The notes beneath the pieces were generated by a model. That model did no database searches and had not been told where the DNA came from. It saw nothing but the letters and a program-made list of their open reading frames with translations. This document shows, piece after piece, positions 34,072 through 49,000 of a stretch of DNA of 64,000 nt; the stretch's first letter is position 1; every line of letters starts with the position of its first letter. The position numbers and the translations under genes were made by a program. The DNA is from Tubiluchus corallicola. Lineage: Eukaryota > Priapulida > Priapulimorpha > Priapulimorphida > Tubiluchidae. Location of the stretch: assembly GCA_030141605.1 (NCBI GenBank), contig JAQGDQ010000234.1, positions 186,001 through 250,000 of the forward strand, given 5' to 3'.

Positions 34072-37000
34072 CTAATCTATCGCCATTATAGCTTCTGCTA
34101 GCTCCAATGCAAGTTTATAATCAGGCTGATTCTCTGGAAGTTCATTTATTACATTTGCTATCAATGCCGAAATATCTGCAAGTGGAACATCTGGTACTTT
34201 CAATGCTGAGAAAGACTGAAAAATTAAAATAACAATTAGACAAATAATACGTAATAAAGTTCAGGAAGAGAACTTTGCAATAAGAAAAAGCTAGTAATTT
34301 AAATTGTAATTAAATTGCAAATGATTTAATGAAAGTAAATATTAATATTATAAATTTTTGTTTTGCCTTAGTCTGTTACTAACCTGATAACATTGAAAAT
34401 TAATTTAAGAAAAGCACAAGAATGAAATTTGCACTTGGTATATCTCACACCAGCTTGTAAAACTTTGGGTAAAATAACTTTGAGATACCAAAGCTTCCAA
34501 TTTAACAAGTTAGTCTTCTTTTACAATTATAAATGTAGCAATAAAATTGAAAATTTTCAAATCCATTTAAAAATAGCAGTCAAATACCTACCAAACTTTT
34601 CAACCAAGAGCGAAGTCTTGGTGAGAAATGCATCCAACGATCAAGGTTTAAAGAGGGAGTGTCATCTTTCATGAGACTTCGCATGTCGTGATTTTCCATG
34701 TAACACGTCATTCTCTGTCCAGCAATAAGCAGCAACTGAGAGCCAATCATTTCATGATCAGATACAGTCAGCAGAACCTGAAAAAATAGTTTAAAACTGT
34801 TTGTATCTAATATGCTCCAATGGGCAATCAAACACGGTAACTAATGCTGGTGCATTCTGGCAAATTGTGATATTAAGTGAAAAGTCGTTAAATGAAGCTT
34901 CGCCTTCCATATAAGCAACTTAAATGCATGGAGATGCATTTAAATGATACCTCAGAAAAATGAATAATATGCAAAGATACTATGCGATACTATACTATCA
35001 AATGTACTATGACTTGTATTGATTTTTATTCATATCAAGTTTATTTGTGCATTATTTTTTACTCTCAGAGAGAAGTTATGCAACAAGTTACGAAAGAAAT
35101 CTCTACATCTGAGAGCATACCACGAGATTGGTATAAACAACTACACATTATACACAAAAGCTCTAATGCCACATGATGCAAGAACAACACAGTTTGCAAT
35201 AACAAACAGACAAGGTAATTTCCAAATACACGTTGAGGTAGCGGATCCTGAAAAATACCGATAAAACATGTTCATTTTATTTTGAGTACATTTGCAGTGT
35301 AACAGTAGTATATTAAAATTATTTGTCAGAGAAAGTAGACCAACTGATAATTAACATTATTCTTAATTAGTAAGCACCAGCTTTGTCAAATAAAGTGGAT
35401 TCAAACTTACTTCTTCAGCTAGCTTATCAAAATGACTAGAATACAGTTCACAAACGTAATGTCTACGTAGGTAATCCATATCAAGAGACCAGCCAAGTGC
35501 TAACTCCGTAGCTGTATTGCACCAGTGAGTAGCTTCAAGCATAGTAAAAGTGCTTGGAATGGTTGCACACGTGTCAACAGACTGCGAAGCTAGATAAGAC
35601 AAAATAGCAACAGTTATTATCATTAAAAATAAGTTCACAGCACACAAAAAATAATAAACTAGCTTATATGGCAAATAAATATCCCATTACAGTATTCAGC
35701 AAAAGTACACTAAAAGCTGAAATATCACTTTTGTGTGATGGTTGCCATGTGCACACCATCTGGCTACTGTCAGAAATTGTTATGCAAACTGACAATTCTG
35801 TATTTCTGTTAAAAAATTTGACAGTAACTCACAAGCTCATGTAGCAAATATGTTTTTATAACATTTGATAGATTTTTTCCAATTTGTCATCTGATAGTGC
35901 ATAATAAAATGTTCACAGTCATGCAATATCATAGACTGTCAACAATGCATACTTGGCTAAACTTAATAGACTACCAGCAAAATGCTAGAAATGCTAGTAG
36001 CAGCATTTACAGGAAAGTTAGGATTTTTCTAGAAAGAGAATCTTGGAAAACAGTTATTTTACTTAACACTGACATTAAAGGGAGCATAATTATATTCGTC
36101 AGTGTTTCGGGAGTCTAAATCTTTGGAGAGCTAATTCCACAGGATAACACAGGCAAGAAATTAAAGTATTGAGTTCAGTCTCACAGTTATTGAACATAAC
36201 TCAGTCATTCTGTGACTCAGTGTTTCAATATTTATTCAAATTGCTACATGTCTAGGACATATATAATGGCTAAATTATCAGTGCATTAAAGTTAAGTGAA
36301 ATGCATAAACTATTGTCAAGTGACTAGCATGCATGTGTTTTTATTGTGCTTTCTACCTTTAATTACTACTAATCCTCTTCACAAAAATGAAATTAGTTTT
36401 ATGAGAGTTACCATTTTGGTTGCTTGGTTCATCCTCCATAACGTCATAAGAAGGTTTAACGCTTTTTGGAGCAACAACTTGGCTTTCTTCTTCACAGGGT
36501 CTCATTGAAGTTATGGCTGCAGTAATAAGTTTTACTAGAAACTAAAAAAGTAAATGTAGATAGTCAGACACAGTTGTCAGTAAATGAACACTGTATAAGT
36601 AGGCAAAAAGAAGAACAATAATGCTTTGATGACAAGGTGATTATTAGGTGACACTGGTCTTTCACCATTCAGTCTTTTTTATTAAATGGTTATTTAGTAA
36701 ATTTTGTGCGTTATATATTATATTACATTATATAATGCACAAAATACTGAATAACCGGCTTTATATATACATATATGTATATATAAATGTAGATAATGAA
36801 AGAGACAAATAATTCGAATAATTCAATTTGTATATTATAATAATGACGAAAAGTATCACAGCAAATAATATTTTAACGATCACTTGCCAAATATTCACAT
36901 ACCAATTAGCATGACAATTTTAATTTTAGCAAAATGTAGATGTTTAAGATTGTAAAGAAGTATCTGTTTAGTAAAAAGTTGAATAGAGATATAACAAAAC

Positions 37001-40000
37001 AGCCAAATGAGCAATAGTAATATAAACGATATAAGAATTAATGGACTAATACTGCACCTGGTGACGTAGATTACTAATAGCTTCGTCAACTTCCGGTTCT
37101 GGCAGCAAAGGATGCATATGCAACTCTTTGAAGAATGCATTTTTACCCTAAACATAAAACATTTTGCTCGTCTACTAAAAATTATTAAAAAGTTAACGAG
37201 ATATTTATCACTCTTCACGGTAAAATGCTAGGCCAACTGAAAACAAACAACAAAAATACATAAATAATTTTTCAAGTGATACAATAAAGAACCAATTAAG
37301 GGAAAAATATAAGAGAAGTTAATAAATAGACATAGATAAAAAAAATCTGTTTCATAGGATCACTTTTTAGGATACAGTCAGTTTAATCAGATTATAGTAA
37401 TTATGAGTATTTATATTTCTTTTTTCATAAATCGTTTGTTGTATCATTTGAATGACAACAAATGTGGCTGACATTCGAAACATTGCAAATGCACGACACG
37501 TCAAACGTTAAGGAAATCTTTTAAACCATAAGCCATAATAAATTACAACTTACTTTACTATCGTATAAAGACAGTGGTTTCACAGATTTCAAAGAATACA
37601 GTTGTAAGGCTTGTAATACGGTAGCAAGTTGATGATGGTGACAAACTAAAGCATGGTTAATGCTCCTCTGATCTATAGCTAATTCCACTAAAGGAGTAGG
37701 GCCATGACAGTCCATCCACACATCTTCTAGTACACCATAGATTGGTATTTCGTCGGAATCTATATTTATCTATCAAACAAAAGTTCACTTTGAGATACAG
37801 TAAAACAGTCCATATGTATATATAGACAAGCTTGATGTAGAAGAAAATTTAAAATAATTTATCATTTTGTTGAAAGCATTTTAAATAGTGGTTCTTGCAA
37901 GGTACGGTTTGATAACAATATGGTACCTAAGGCACAGCATTCTGTGATGCATTGGAAACTAAAACAAGGCTAGAATGCCACATTCAAGAAAAAAGCAAAA
38001 TAAGGGAGCTTATTTTAAATTCTTCCTGGAGCATTAAAGGATAAAATAATGTATGAGATACACAGAGATAGTTGACAATGCTATCAAAATATTTTTGCAG
38101 TGCAATAACTCTTGAAAGCAAAATAAAATGCTCAGATCACTTACAAATAAATTTGCAGTAATTAGTCATATGTATTAGTCTACAAACTAAATAGTAAGGA
38201 AAGTACAGTAGCTTAAAGTAAAATTAATACTACCCGCAGACATTTAAAGCAATCTGATAATTTTACAGCAGTGTTAGTGTTTTTTGAATAAAAATTTTTG
38301 GTCCCAAGTATGGGTGCTTGTGTTGTTGCTGTTTTAATAGCCAACACACGACAATCTAAATTGGTTAACAATTTTTTACATGTAGTCACAATTCTAGTAT
38401 GTTAGTAATAATTTGATATTTTGAAAATAATTACTAATCATCATTAATGGGATTTATAGTGCATTAGTAGTTGTTTAATCGTGACAAGATTCTATTCTAC
38501 TATGTGCCACTAAGATGTAGAAACTAGAAAAAAGGCTGAAAATTTCTAAACAAAATAAGTAAAACTCAAGATAATTTCATCACCTGCAAATGTGATTGTC
38601 TAAAAGATGATACCGAATTTTCCTGCAAATTAAAATCCCGGGAAATTTTTAAAAGTAAAAACACCCAAAACAAGAAATTGAACAGAATCTCACAAAACTT
38701 TTAAACATGCACTATTAATGTAGAGCTAAACAGACCTTTTCTTAAGCATTACAGCCACTTAAATAACAAGCAAAAATACCTGCATGAGTATATCTAGTAA
38801 TGTAGTACTGTGCTGAATCATAGAACACATAGCTTTATCACTCATCCCAACATTCTGCAAGACAAACGAATTTTAGCAATTTATGATTAATTTGATTCAG
38901 TGTTCAAGACCAACAGGTATACTGTATTGGAAGACAGTTATCAATGACATGACGTAATTATTGCAATCATCGAATTTTCGGGCATTTATTAAAAACTACA
39001 AAATTATAAGGCGTCACACATACCTCAAAAACATTCACTTTGCAAACTACTGAAAGAACTGTTACACTATAAGGACAGTGATCCCACCATGAATTGTTGT
39101 AAGCAGTTACAGGTAAAAGTATTACAAGCTACATCGTAATAGTGTTTTAATATCTCTTGTCACTTCTTAAACTATTTTGAATTTCATGTTAAAAATTTAT
39201 TTACTAACTTAGAATTACTGAGGCAAACATCTTAAGTTCAGTTTCTTGAGCATCTTCCTAGAAACCCAGTAAATCACACAGTAAGCTCAGTTGCTTCACT
39301 GAATTTTTCTTTATTCAGTTTGGAAAAAATGGAATATAGGGCTTGCATTTGAATAGAAAATGAATTTAAAAACTCACCTTTCTGCAAAGCCGGTCCTTAG
39401 GAGATTTACCAACCTGTAAACAAAAACAAGTAAACAAAACAAGCAAGCAAAAAAAATAACAACTACTACCCTGGCTCTTTAAATTGATTAACAAACAGCT
39501 TGTCTCACTTGCTGTCTGCAGCTATACTGCCTCAGAAGTTCACAAAAATATGAAAATCTATTGCTTGTCATTTTCAACTAGCAAATAAGGCTATAACAGG
39601 TACGAAAAAGTCATACATTAACATGCACAATATTAACAAATAAAATAAAATGTAAGACTTATTTGTACCTTTTCACACAGTGATGCAGTCAATTTAAACT
39701 TTTCTCGAAGGAAAGTGTGCCATAACATTGCCGCAACTCCTGTAAAATATGTAAAACAGTAAATAAAAGTAAACACAAACATGTAATCAATTACTAAAGT
39801 TGGGCTGTCCAGTCACAGCTACACGATGCAAAACTCCAAGAATTTTTTAAGTATAATACTATACTACGTATATAGCCATGAACACCAGTTAGTTGTGAAT
39901 TAAAAACAATGCATGTTACCTTGCTGCAGAATATAGTTTCGCACAAGTTTCAGATGTTCCATTGCTTGTTCGAGGTAAGACGGTGCCTAAAAAAATCTTA

Positions 40001-43000
40001 CTGATACACTACAATATTGCCATGTTTTATTTCTAAATAATCCTTACACTCAGTTCATTCAAAATGTTCTGTATTTAAAGTAATTCCTGCTACTATGAAA
40101 TAAATTTAGACTGCATAAACACATCATTTGTTGAATACTTCAGTAAGTGAAATTACGCATATTAATGCTTTATTGACACTCTAGTTAATCTCAAACAACT
40201 AATGCCTAATTTAAACAGCCACACAGTGAACACAAAACTCTGGTAATTTATTTACCTCAGGTTCTTTGTGCCAGTTGACAGCATATTCCCAGCAGCAATT
40301 AGCAATGACAGAATCGTGAGAAAGGCTATGAGGAAATCTTTCTATCGCTTTTCTGAATAAATCTAGGTTGGAAATGCAATATCATGTTTAATAGAAAGGA
40401 GTTTATAGAAAAAAAGCCTTATTCATTGGAAAAAAACCTTTTTAGTATAATTCAACAATTCCTAGCTATGAAAGAGTTTTAAACGTGATGGTTCATTGAT
40501 TCTGGTTGCTTCAAAAACTATTTGAACGATTAGTGTACATGAACTAGTGCAGTCTTAGCCTCACAGACAGCTCTAATTTAGGTTATTCTGTATTAAAAAC
40601 TAATCAACAAATGGGCTGTCACAAACGAAAGCTAAGTAGTTGGCCTGAGGCTAACAAACGTAAGAAAAATGCTTATAATTTCAATGTTCAAATAACAAAA
40701 AGGAAAAACACATACAATATTATCATTATTATTCCTGATTCTAAACACTACAATATTAATAAATTGCTTATTCCAATGACACATGTGAAAACCTTTAGGC
40801 ATTTGGTCTGTGCAATGCCAGAACACTAGCATAAGAAAAATTTCACTGGGATGATTCAGAACTCAGATGTTATCTAATTCCTGTGGGAACACCAGATTTA
40901 TAGAGATTATTAATAAACACATTACTCCTATTACATCAATACTTGTAAGCAAATAGAGAAGTTTATTGACAGAATATTTAACAAGCCAAAATAAATAAGC
41001 ACTTGGAATTGCCAGACTTTTTAAACAAATATGTACAAATTTAGCAAAGGTTTTTACTTTACCAAAATGCTCTTCCCACTAAATAAAAGAAAATACGCCA
41101 GGATTTGGTACTCTACCTGAAACGATATCACCTTCATCAGTTTCAGTTCCAGTGCATTCAGCCAAGTGTGACTTGTCTTGTTCACTTGTCATCTCCATAC
41201 TTGTGTCGATTCCACATCTCATGGCTAAACTTACACTTTTGGCATTAATTCCAGTTTTGCCAATCCATTTTGCAATAAGTTCAGCTATCACACCTAATCA
41301 TCAGTATAATTATCAGTAAAATTAATTAAAATCTCTTTAATCTATAACAATTAAATAAAAACCACTACAATTTGTCAGCATTCAAACTGTAAGAAGATTT
41401 GACATTTTTGTTGACACGTGGTGTTATAGTTAGGAATCCTGGAATATTTTAGCCATTAAAATATTCTGCTAAATTTATTTCTCAGCTATCAGGTGGTACA
41501 AAAAATGCGCAGAAGTTTTGATTACAATATTATTAGAAAATATTATAGAATATATAGCATATTATAAGTAAGGAAATTACATAAAAATTACCGCTCTTGA
41601 CGTTGCATACGTAAAAGTATCAACACCAAAAATTTTAGGTTATTCTATTAGGTTTTTCCAAAAGCACACAAGTGTTAAAACAATCCAAAAAAATAAATGC
41701 CATAGAAAATTCGCATCTGACAATTGTTAAACATCTTATACAGCTACTGTCAACAAGTGCTCTGTGTCCCCATTTTCGATGCAAACTATTTGAAAGGGCT
41801 TATTCCAACAGCTGATACAGCTTTGCACTTCTTTACGGGGTATTTGGTCTAAGCACTTAACAATTTTTCCCTTTAATGCCTCTGCACCAAATGGCTCTGA
41901 GTGGCTGTCATACACTTTCACTTTAAAGGAAGAGCTGATACCATAATCCAGAGGATTAAGATGTGGTGATTCTGGTGGCCATTCGTCTTTACATATGATC
42001 TGGTGTGTATGTATGAATGAATATGTACCCATTTCTTTACTATTTAGATGCCATCTATTGGGTGCTTCATATGTCAGTGAGGCTGTTTTTAATTCATTGT
42101 TAGCTGATACTGTTATAGCATTTTAAATTTTTAACATGCAAAACTTTTCAGACATAACTAACACTAAAGCCTATAATACCACCCAATAAAATTGTGAAAT
42201 TTTAACTTTGTCTAGCACTTGTTTCTAACATAATTGTAGTTTAAATTTCAGTGCACTTTTTTCTGCACCACCTGATATTATATTATATTTTCTGCGGGCA
42301 ATTGCACATCTAGTGTTTTAGAACATAATTTTTAGGTCAGGATATAGAAGCAAAGCAAAATGAACACTAGAACACTAATGAACTTTGTGTACACTTAACT
42401 TTGTATAAGAACGTAATTCATATTCAAACTTTAAGTTACATGGACTGACAAATACCTCGACCACCATGCAATACACCTTCTATAGACAACGGTATGTCGA
42501 CAATGTTCGTTTTCACAGCAGAATCTTCTAAATAAGGAGTGCTGTTCAAGATGGTGCCCAGAAAGACCAAGTCAGATAGTTGCTGAATGAGGTGATTCCA
42601 TTGTTCATTGTCAGAAGTAACATCCAACCATTCTGCTTCAGACATGGACTTGTCATCTTTCTTTCCTTCTGGTTTTTCTTGCAGATGAATGCCGGTTGAT
42701 GGACCAGCAGTATCTTCACTCTCAGTTAAGTGCTTTATGAAAACAAAGATGTTTTATATATATTGAGAAAAATTTGCTCTTAACATGGAATGTCTCACAA
42801 ACTAAAAATAATATTCAATTAAAATAGTAAGGAATGTCAGTGCAGAATGTACTTTGATGCTTAAAGCACCAAAACAACCAGAAATATAAGTAAGGCCAGC
42901 AAAATGCAGTGTAGGCATCCCTTTGGCATCAGTTATCTTTAGAATTAAACAGCAAGCAACTTGAAAAGCATTGAGATGTCACATGACAAGTTATGTCACT

Positions 43001-46000
43001 ATCTCAAATGTTTATTTGTGCACATTTTGGCAGCAGTACAAATCCAAAAGTAGACACAATTGTAGAAAGCAACTACATTTAATGCCATAACTACAAAAAC
43101 TGAAATCATCCTACTACCAGGATGTTTAAACATTCTTACTTCTTCTAGCTGTTGTTTGTTGAACGAAACAGAGAGGGAGACACTTCTGCCAGCAAGAGTG
43201 ACCATCAGAGCACTACAAATGTTTGTTGATTTCATACATCTTGAACGAATTGTCTTCCACCAATCACTGTTATCTTCATTATTGTCTGACAAAGAAAAAC
43301 ACAACAAAAATGCTTACAATAACGATTAACAAAAGAAATACCATAATTACTAATAGAATCACTAATTAATATTTTTAACCAAATATTAGTTTCTTAATAA
43401 CATTACACATTGGAATTTCACTTATAGAAATAAATCCATAATATAATAAGTACCTGTTAGAAAACTAAGCAGCTGCAGCAAAGTATATAAACTTTCTATT
43501 GAACCAAACCTCCATTTTTCTGAGGATAACCACAAAGTCAGCAATAATGACTATAATAAAAAATGTACTTTCATCTTTACTATGGGAATTATAGAAAACA
43601 ACACAACAATGTAGCATAAACGGCTAGTGACACAATACTAGTTAACATAAAATCTTCTCAAAAAAGCTTGCCAAAGAAAACAGTAAAGCTAATGGTAAAA
43701 ATGCAATATCACAATTACGATATATTATTGAACCGTAAAGAAAACAATAAAGCTACTAATAATGCTGTGTAACAGTTATGATATACTATTAGCAGTAAAG
43801 CTTAAACTTACCAGCAGATCTTTTGTTACAACACCACTATCTTGCAATACTGACTTCAACTTATTAACAGGAAACTCGCTTTTCAAGGGTTTTTCAAACA
43901 TAAATTTGCCTGTAAAACAAAGTAGCAACAAGTTTCTTACTTAAAAAGAGCAATATCAATAGAAGATATTTGTGCAAGTTGATTACAAGGTAACAATCAT
44001 GGGATTGTTAAATTTGCACAATGACCAAAGAAATCAGCTTATATCTAGTCTAAAGCTTCGATTCTATATGTTTTATTAATATTAAATGCGTGCTGAGAAT
44101 CTTGAGATAGTAGCAGAGATATTTGCAGAATAACACTTAAATAAAATGCGTAATATTCTTGGGCAAGTTAAATAGTTGGGTGGTCACTGTGTATGTTTAT
44201 CAACTGAAGTTAAGCAATACCAAAGCTGGTCAGTGAATTGATGGTGGACACCAGTTCAGTTCTTGCTTGGAGTGGTTCACTTCCCATGTTTAGTCTGATT
44301 GTTTATCTCATTAGAGAACGATGTATTTACACCTGAACATGGCTGAACACATCTGCACAGTATCTCATTAGAGATGATTAGTTTTAATAAAGAGCTAGAT
44401 TCTGGTCCTGTCACAACCTTCTTCATCAAATAGACTTTGCCATTTAATGCTGGATTCCAGCTTTCAGAGTGGCAAGTTTTTTCAAAAAAATACAAAGTTT
44501 AAGTAACATTACCTAAACCCAGCAGTCTCTCTTCAGAAAGATTAGGTTTCAACATGACTGGCAATACCTTCACGTTAACACTGTCATGACTACTGGGATT
44601 TCCATGGAAACAACTAATAAATTTTGTAACATTCATAGACATATCATCACAAAAGCCGACTGCCTTAGATTTAGTGGTAGATGAGCAATATTGAGTGTGA
44701 AGATCCAAGTACACGTCAACTTCTGTTTGTGGTATGTTGAGAAGTGCTGACAAAGACTAAAAAGTTATGGTTACATTATACATAGGATTATTGCTTTGTT
44801 TAAGAATAAAGTAATCAATGCTAACTAAATATTGTCTTTAATGCTGATTGTAATGTTAGCTATTACAATTGTTTAATAATGTCATGGAAAGCACACGCAC
44901 GCACACGCACACAGAACCTGCAATATTTTAATTTTTCAGTTAGAGAGAGTTTTTGAATTTTTTCATAGTCCTATTCTAACAATTACTGTACCATACCACA
45001 CTCAGTAAGACAGTTATATGACAACACAAGCTGTACTATAAATCTTTGAACACAGCTGCTCAAGCAGCTGCTTAAGAAGACTGCTGCTTACTTAGTCATA
45101 TTGACTAAGTAATCATACCTCAGATGTACTGTCTTCAGTCACTGTAACTAGTGTTTTATTCAGAGCCGTTATCAGTGCAAACGCTTCTAGAAGTTGCTGA
45201 TGCAGAAAACAGTAATGATGTAGTATTTTTTCATCAACAGCACCAGCCTCCAGTTCTAAAAAATGTCTATATTTCACACCACAGATTCTTAACAAAAGCA
45301 TTTATTTACTTGTAATGAATAAGATAAATTAATCAATTTTGATTTTATATCAATTTATTTTTCTTTAAAAGGAATTAACCTACCATGCGAATCAAGTACA
45401 GCTAGAATGGCTGAGATAATGACCGATAAACTTTTGTGGCCCAGGTATCTCGTTGAAAGTATTTTTTCTAGGGCTTGTTGCTTTATGCTAGAAGTTTTAA
45501 TAACCAGGAGTTTATTGATTATATTTTTTTGGAGGTCTTCAGAATCCACAATAAAATCCTTCAGTAGTGATTTAAGTTCTTTCAGTATAAGAAAATCTCT
45601 GGCTCGGCGACTGTTCTTATCACTCAACGCGAGATGGAATGGAACAGAAATACAGCGTAGAGTACCATCAGGATCTAGCAAGCAACACTGCAGTATTTGT
45701 GTGTCTTGTGTTGTTGACGTCCCCCTTCCACCGAGTATCTCGTAACCAGGACACAACAGCCTTAAACAAAACAGTACAAAGTGAACAAACACATAACAAA
45801 AAATGAAATTCTGATTTTGAAATAAGAGAAATTGTTGGTTCTATAACATTTTTCCAGAACTGACCGTGCATGTTTATGGACGTTGAAAGCAGCAACTCTA
45901 GGACCTTGCTGTATTGCCCACACCTACAATTTATAAAATGAAATGGTCAATAATAGTAAAAATGAAGTAATATGCTGAGACATTGTAATGTTGGTACAAA

Positions 46001-49000
46001 AGACACGTTAAAAAACAATGCACAATATATACACTGATTGATGTATCGTGGACCCTTACGGCTCTCAGATTCTAGTGTTTTGAGAGAATGCAGTCTATAT
46101 CAACAATTTAAACTGTGAATAAAAACACACATACCTCAAGAATTCCTCTTTTCGGTGCATAGATTACTAAAAAGACAGCAACTCTAGCTAATTTTGCTTG
46201 ATCAGCTTTTTCTGAGACTCTTATCCAGCCAACCTGGGCATCTCTATAACCTATAAAATGTAATTATTTACAAAAAATAAATTTTATACAGGAAAATACA
46301 AATAATCATAAAAACAATCTTGACGTCATTATTAGTTCCATGTTTCACTGGTAGTTATGATCTTAGCTTTACGTAAACAACAGAAATGTGGTTGCATTCA
46401 GTTTCCTACTGCTGAGCATTATAAATATTTTAAATATTTTTACTATTGCTTGTGAACATTGTTAAAACAGTAGAGCACACTTCTAATAGATCACAAAGAC
46501 TTTCATATAAAGGCAGTACTGCATGTGCCCACTACACAGCAATAAAAACAGTGTCAAAAATTATTATAAATTGTCACTGTTTTTTCATGTGGTGAATTTG
46601 TTGTTTTTCTATGCTGTAACCTTTGGTGTAGACCCAACATATACAGTATAACAATGTTTTAATTAATATATCATGAGGCGTAGCTGAACAATAACCATCC
46701 CAGATATAGAATAAATCTTGTTTATTGTCAAACACTACGTTAGTACAGTCACGTAAGCCTAGGCCACATCATGCCATAGATCAAATGTTGTGCCACTGCC
46801 TTAAAAGTCGTGGAGGCAGGCAGAGAAATTTAGTACAGTGACATAAGTAAAAGTCAAGTACTAGTCAGTAACTAACCACTTCAACTTACACATGTGCAAC
46901 ATTTGGCTTACATAATGTGTGACAATAAATATTCCTGATCTTCTTACATGCAGTATGAAGAGAAGTAATGAACAAGCCTCACCTTTCCACATGCGCACGG
47001 CTATGCCTCTGGAAATGTCAATTAGAGTAACTCTGCCAAAACTGTCTGTTGTAACAGCGAGATTTCCGTTAGGTGAAAGTGCTATTGTATCTCCACTTCT
47101 TCTCAAATCAGGCAATCCAGACCTATATTTAGGGTTTCTTACATGCAAGCAGTTCACTACACTATAGGCTCATTAAGATTACTAAGGCAATGTGTACAAG
47201 GTAGAATTAGTGACTACTGCTCAACATACTCATATTTATTTTCTTTTACATTACGTTGCAGAACAAACTGTAGAAAAAACGCACATGCCCGACATCTAAA
47301 ATATTCATTTCAATGTGCCAATATCTTAACTGACATACTGAAGGGATAAAAATGTCCGCATTCGCTTTTATATATTACCCACTTCTAAATATACCCGTAA
47401 ATGCAAAAAAAATCCAAAACGCTATGTAAAAAGCTAAGATTTGTTTTCTGAAAATCCAGCTCAGGTATAAAAAGAATGTCACTTTATTTGCAGCTTGGCA
47501 AAGCATAACTGATACCTAATGTCGAGAGAAGTTGCCGGTTCAACTTTAGGTTTAGTTTGCTGATCTTCACTGGGTGATTGTTTGGTTTTTCCAAACCATC
47601 CTCCAAGTAGACTGCTCCTAAAATGTAAGTAGCATTGGCAACAGCAGGAGTGTAGAAAACACTTATTATGTACTATTGTGTTATTAGAATGATGAAGACT
47701 AATGGTGCTCAAAAAAGATAAGCATTAAGCCCCTTATCAGCAACAAAGTAAAACAGTACATGATGAGAATTTTAACATCTTCTTCTAAACAAAGAATAAG
47801 AAACTAACAATAACAATCTTTTTTCATCATTGTCTCTGGGTCAAATCAAAGTGAGTCAAGATCAAGTCTGCCAGTGACTGTCTAATGAATAAGTGCAAAA
47901 ATATAGATGATCATTACTCTATGCAGTTATGCTCAGAATAAAAAATAAAATGATTACATTTCTCATTAAATATAAATCACGAATTACTATCACGAGCTGC
48001 ATCTTACCCTGAAACTTGATTCATGAACGCCGCCTTTAATTTACTAGCCACAGCGTAAGCAGCATCAGACATAAATGAAGGTGTGGAACCCTGAAAAGTA
48101 ATTATGTAATTTACTACGAAATGTCATTTGAACACAACCAATGCTTTAAACAAATCGCTTTAAATGTAATAAACTGTCAATCAAAATTAAGAAATGGAAA
48201 GACAGATATGATTAAATTAAAAAACAATAAGTTACTGTATACACCACTAATAAAGAAAAACACCGCTCTTCAAAACACTTTTATATCTCAAACTATCACA
48301 AAATTGAACTTGTGCAACATTTCCTGTAATATACATCATAATTCTATATTTGTAAAATAGGCACAATAAGCTTTCAACGTAACATTTATTTAATCTAACT
48401 TTTGAGACATTATCAGATTGTACAATATTGGTATGTCGAATGCATGTAGAGACCAGAGCATGAGCTGTAGTACAATAGACACAGTTTATTAAACTCGAGA
48501 TTAATAGAATCAGTCACCTCTGGTATGGGTCGCTCCAATTCAAATGTACATAAAAACCATCAGCAATTCACTCAAATAACTCTGCATGACTGACTCAGTA
48601 TTTTTTAATCAGGTACTTAAAATAAGAAACTTATGTGTGATCAAAGAGCTTTTGCTGCTTTTATGCCATCTTTACTACACTTTTGTGCTCTATAGCACAT
48701 GTAGACACAATCATGTTAAGTGCCCATTTTATTTGAAAGCAAGTACACTTATTACTCACTAATATGCCAGCTAGTGGTTTTGGTTTGAATCTGCCACCAG
48801 CTCATCTACTGCTTATTGCCCAAGAATTTGTTTTTAAAATGCTCGATGCAGAGACAGGAATCTGCCAGTATTCTTTGCGATTTTACAAGGGTAAATATCT
48901 TAGAGCAACTAAGAGAATAGAATTAATTTTGAAAAATACACTAGAACATAAGCATAAAGACATCATATTTAAAGCTCTTGCAGCCTTTGCATACTAAGCT

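Noticed and set aside
48764-48997. 77-codon open frame in RAB3GAP2 intron 10
   Set aside because: It overlaps a dispersed repeat whose second copy (about 63.1-63.3 kb) does not keep the frame.
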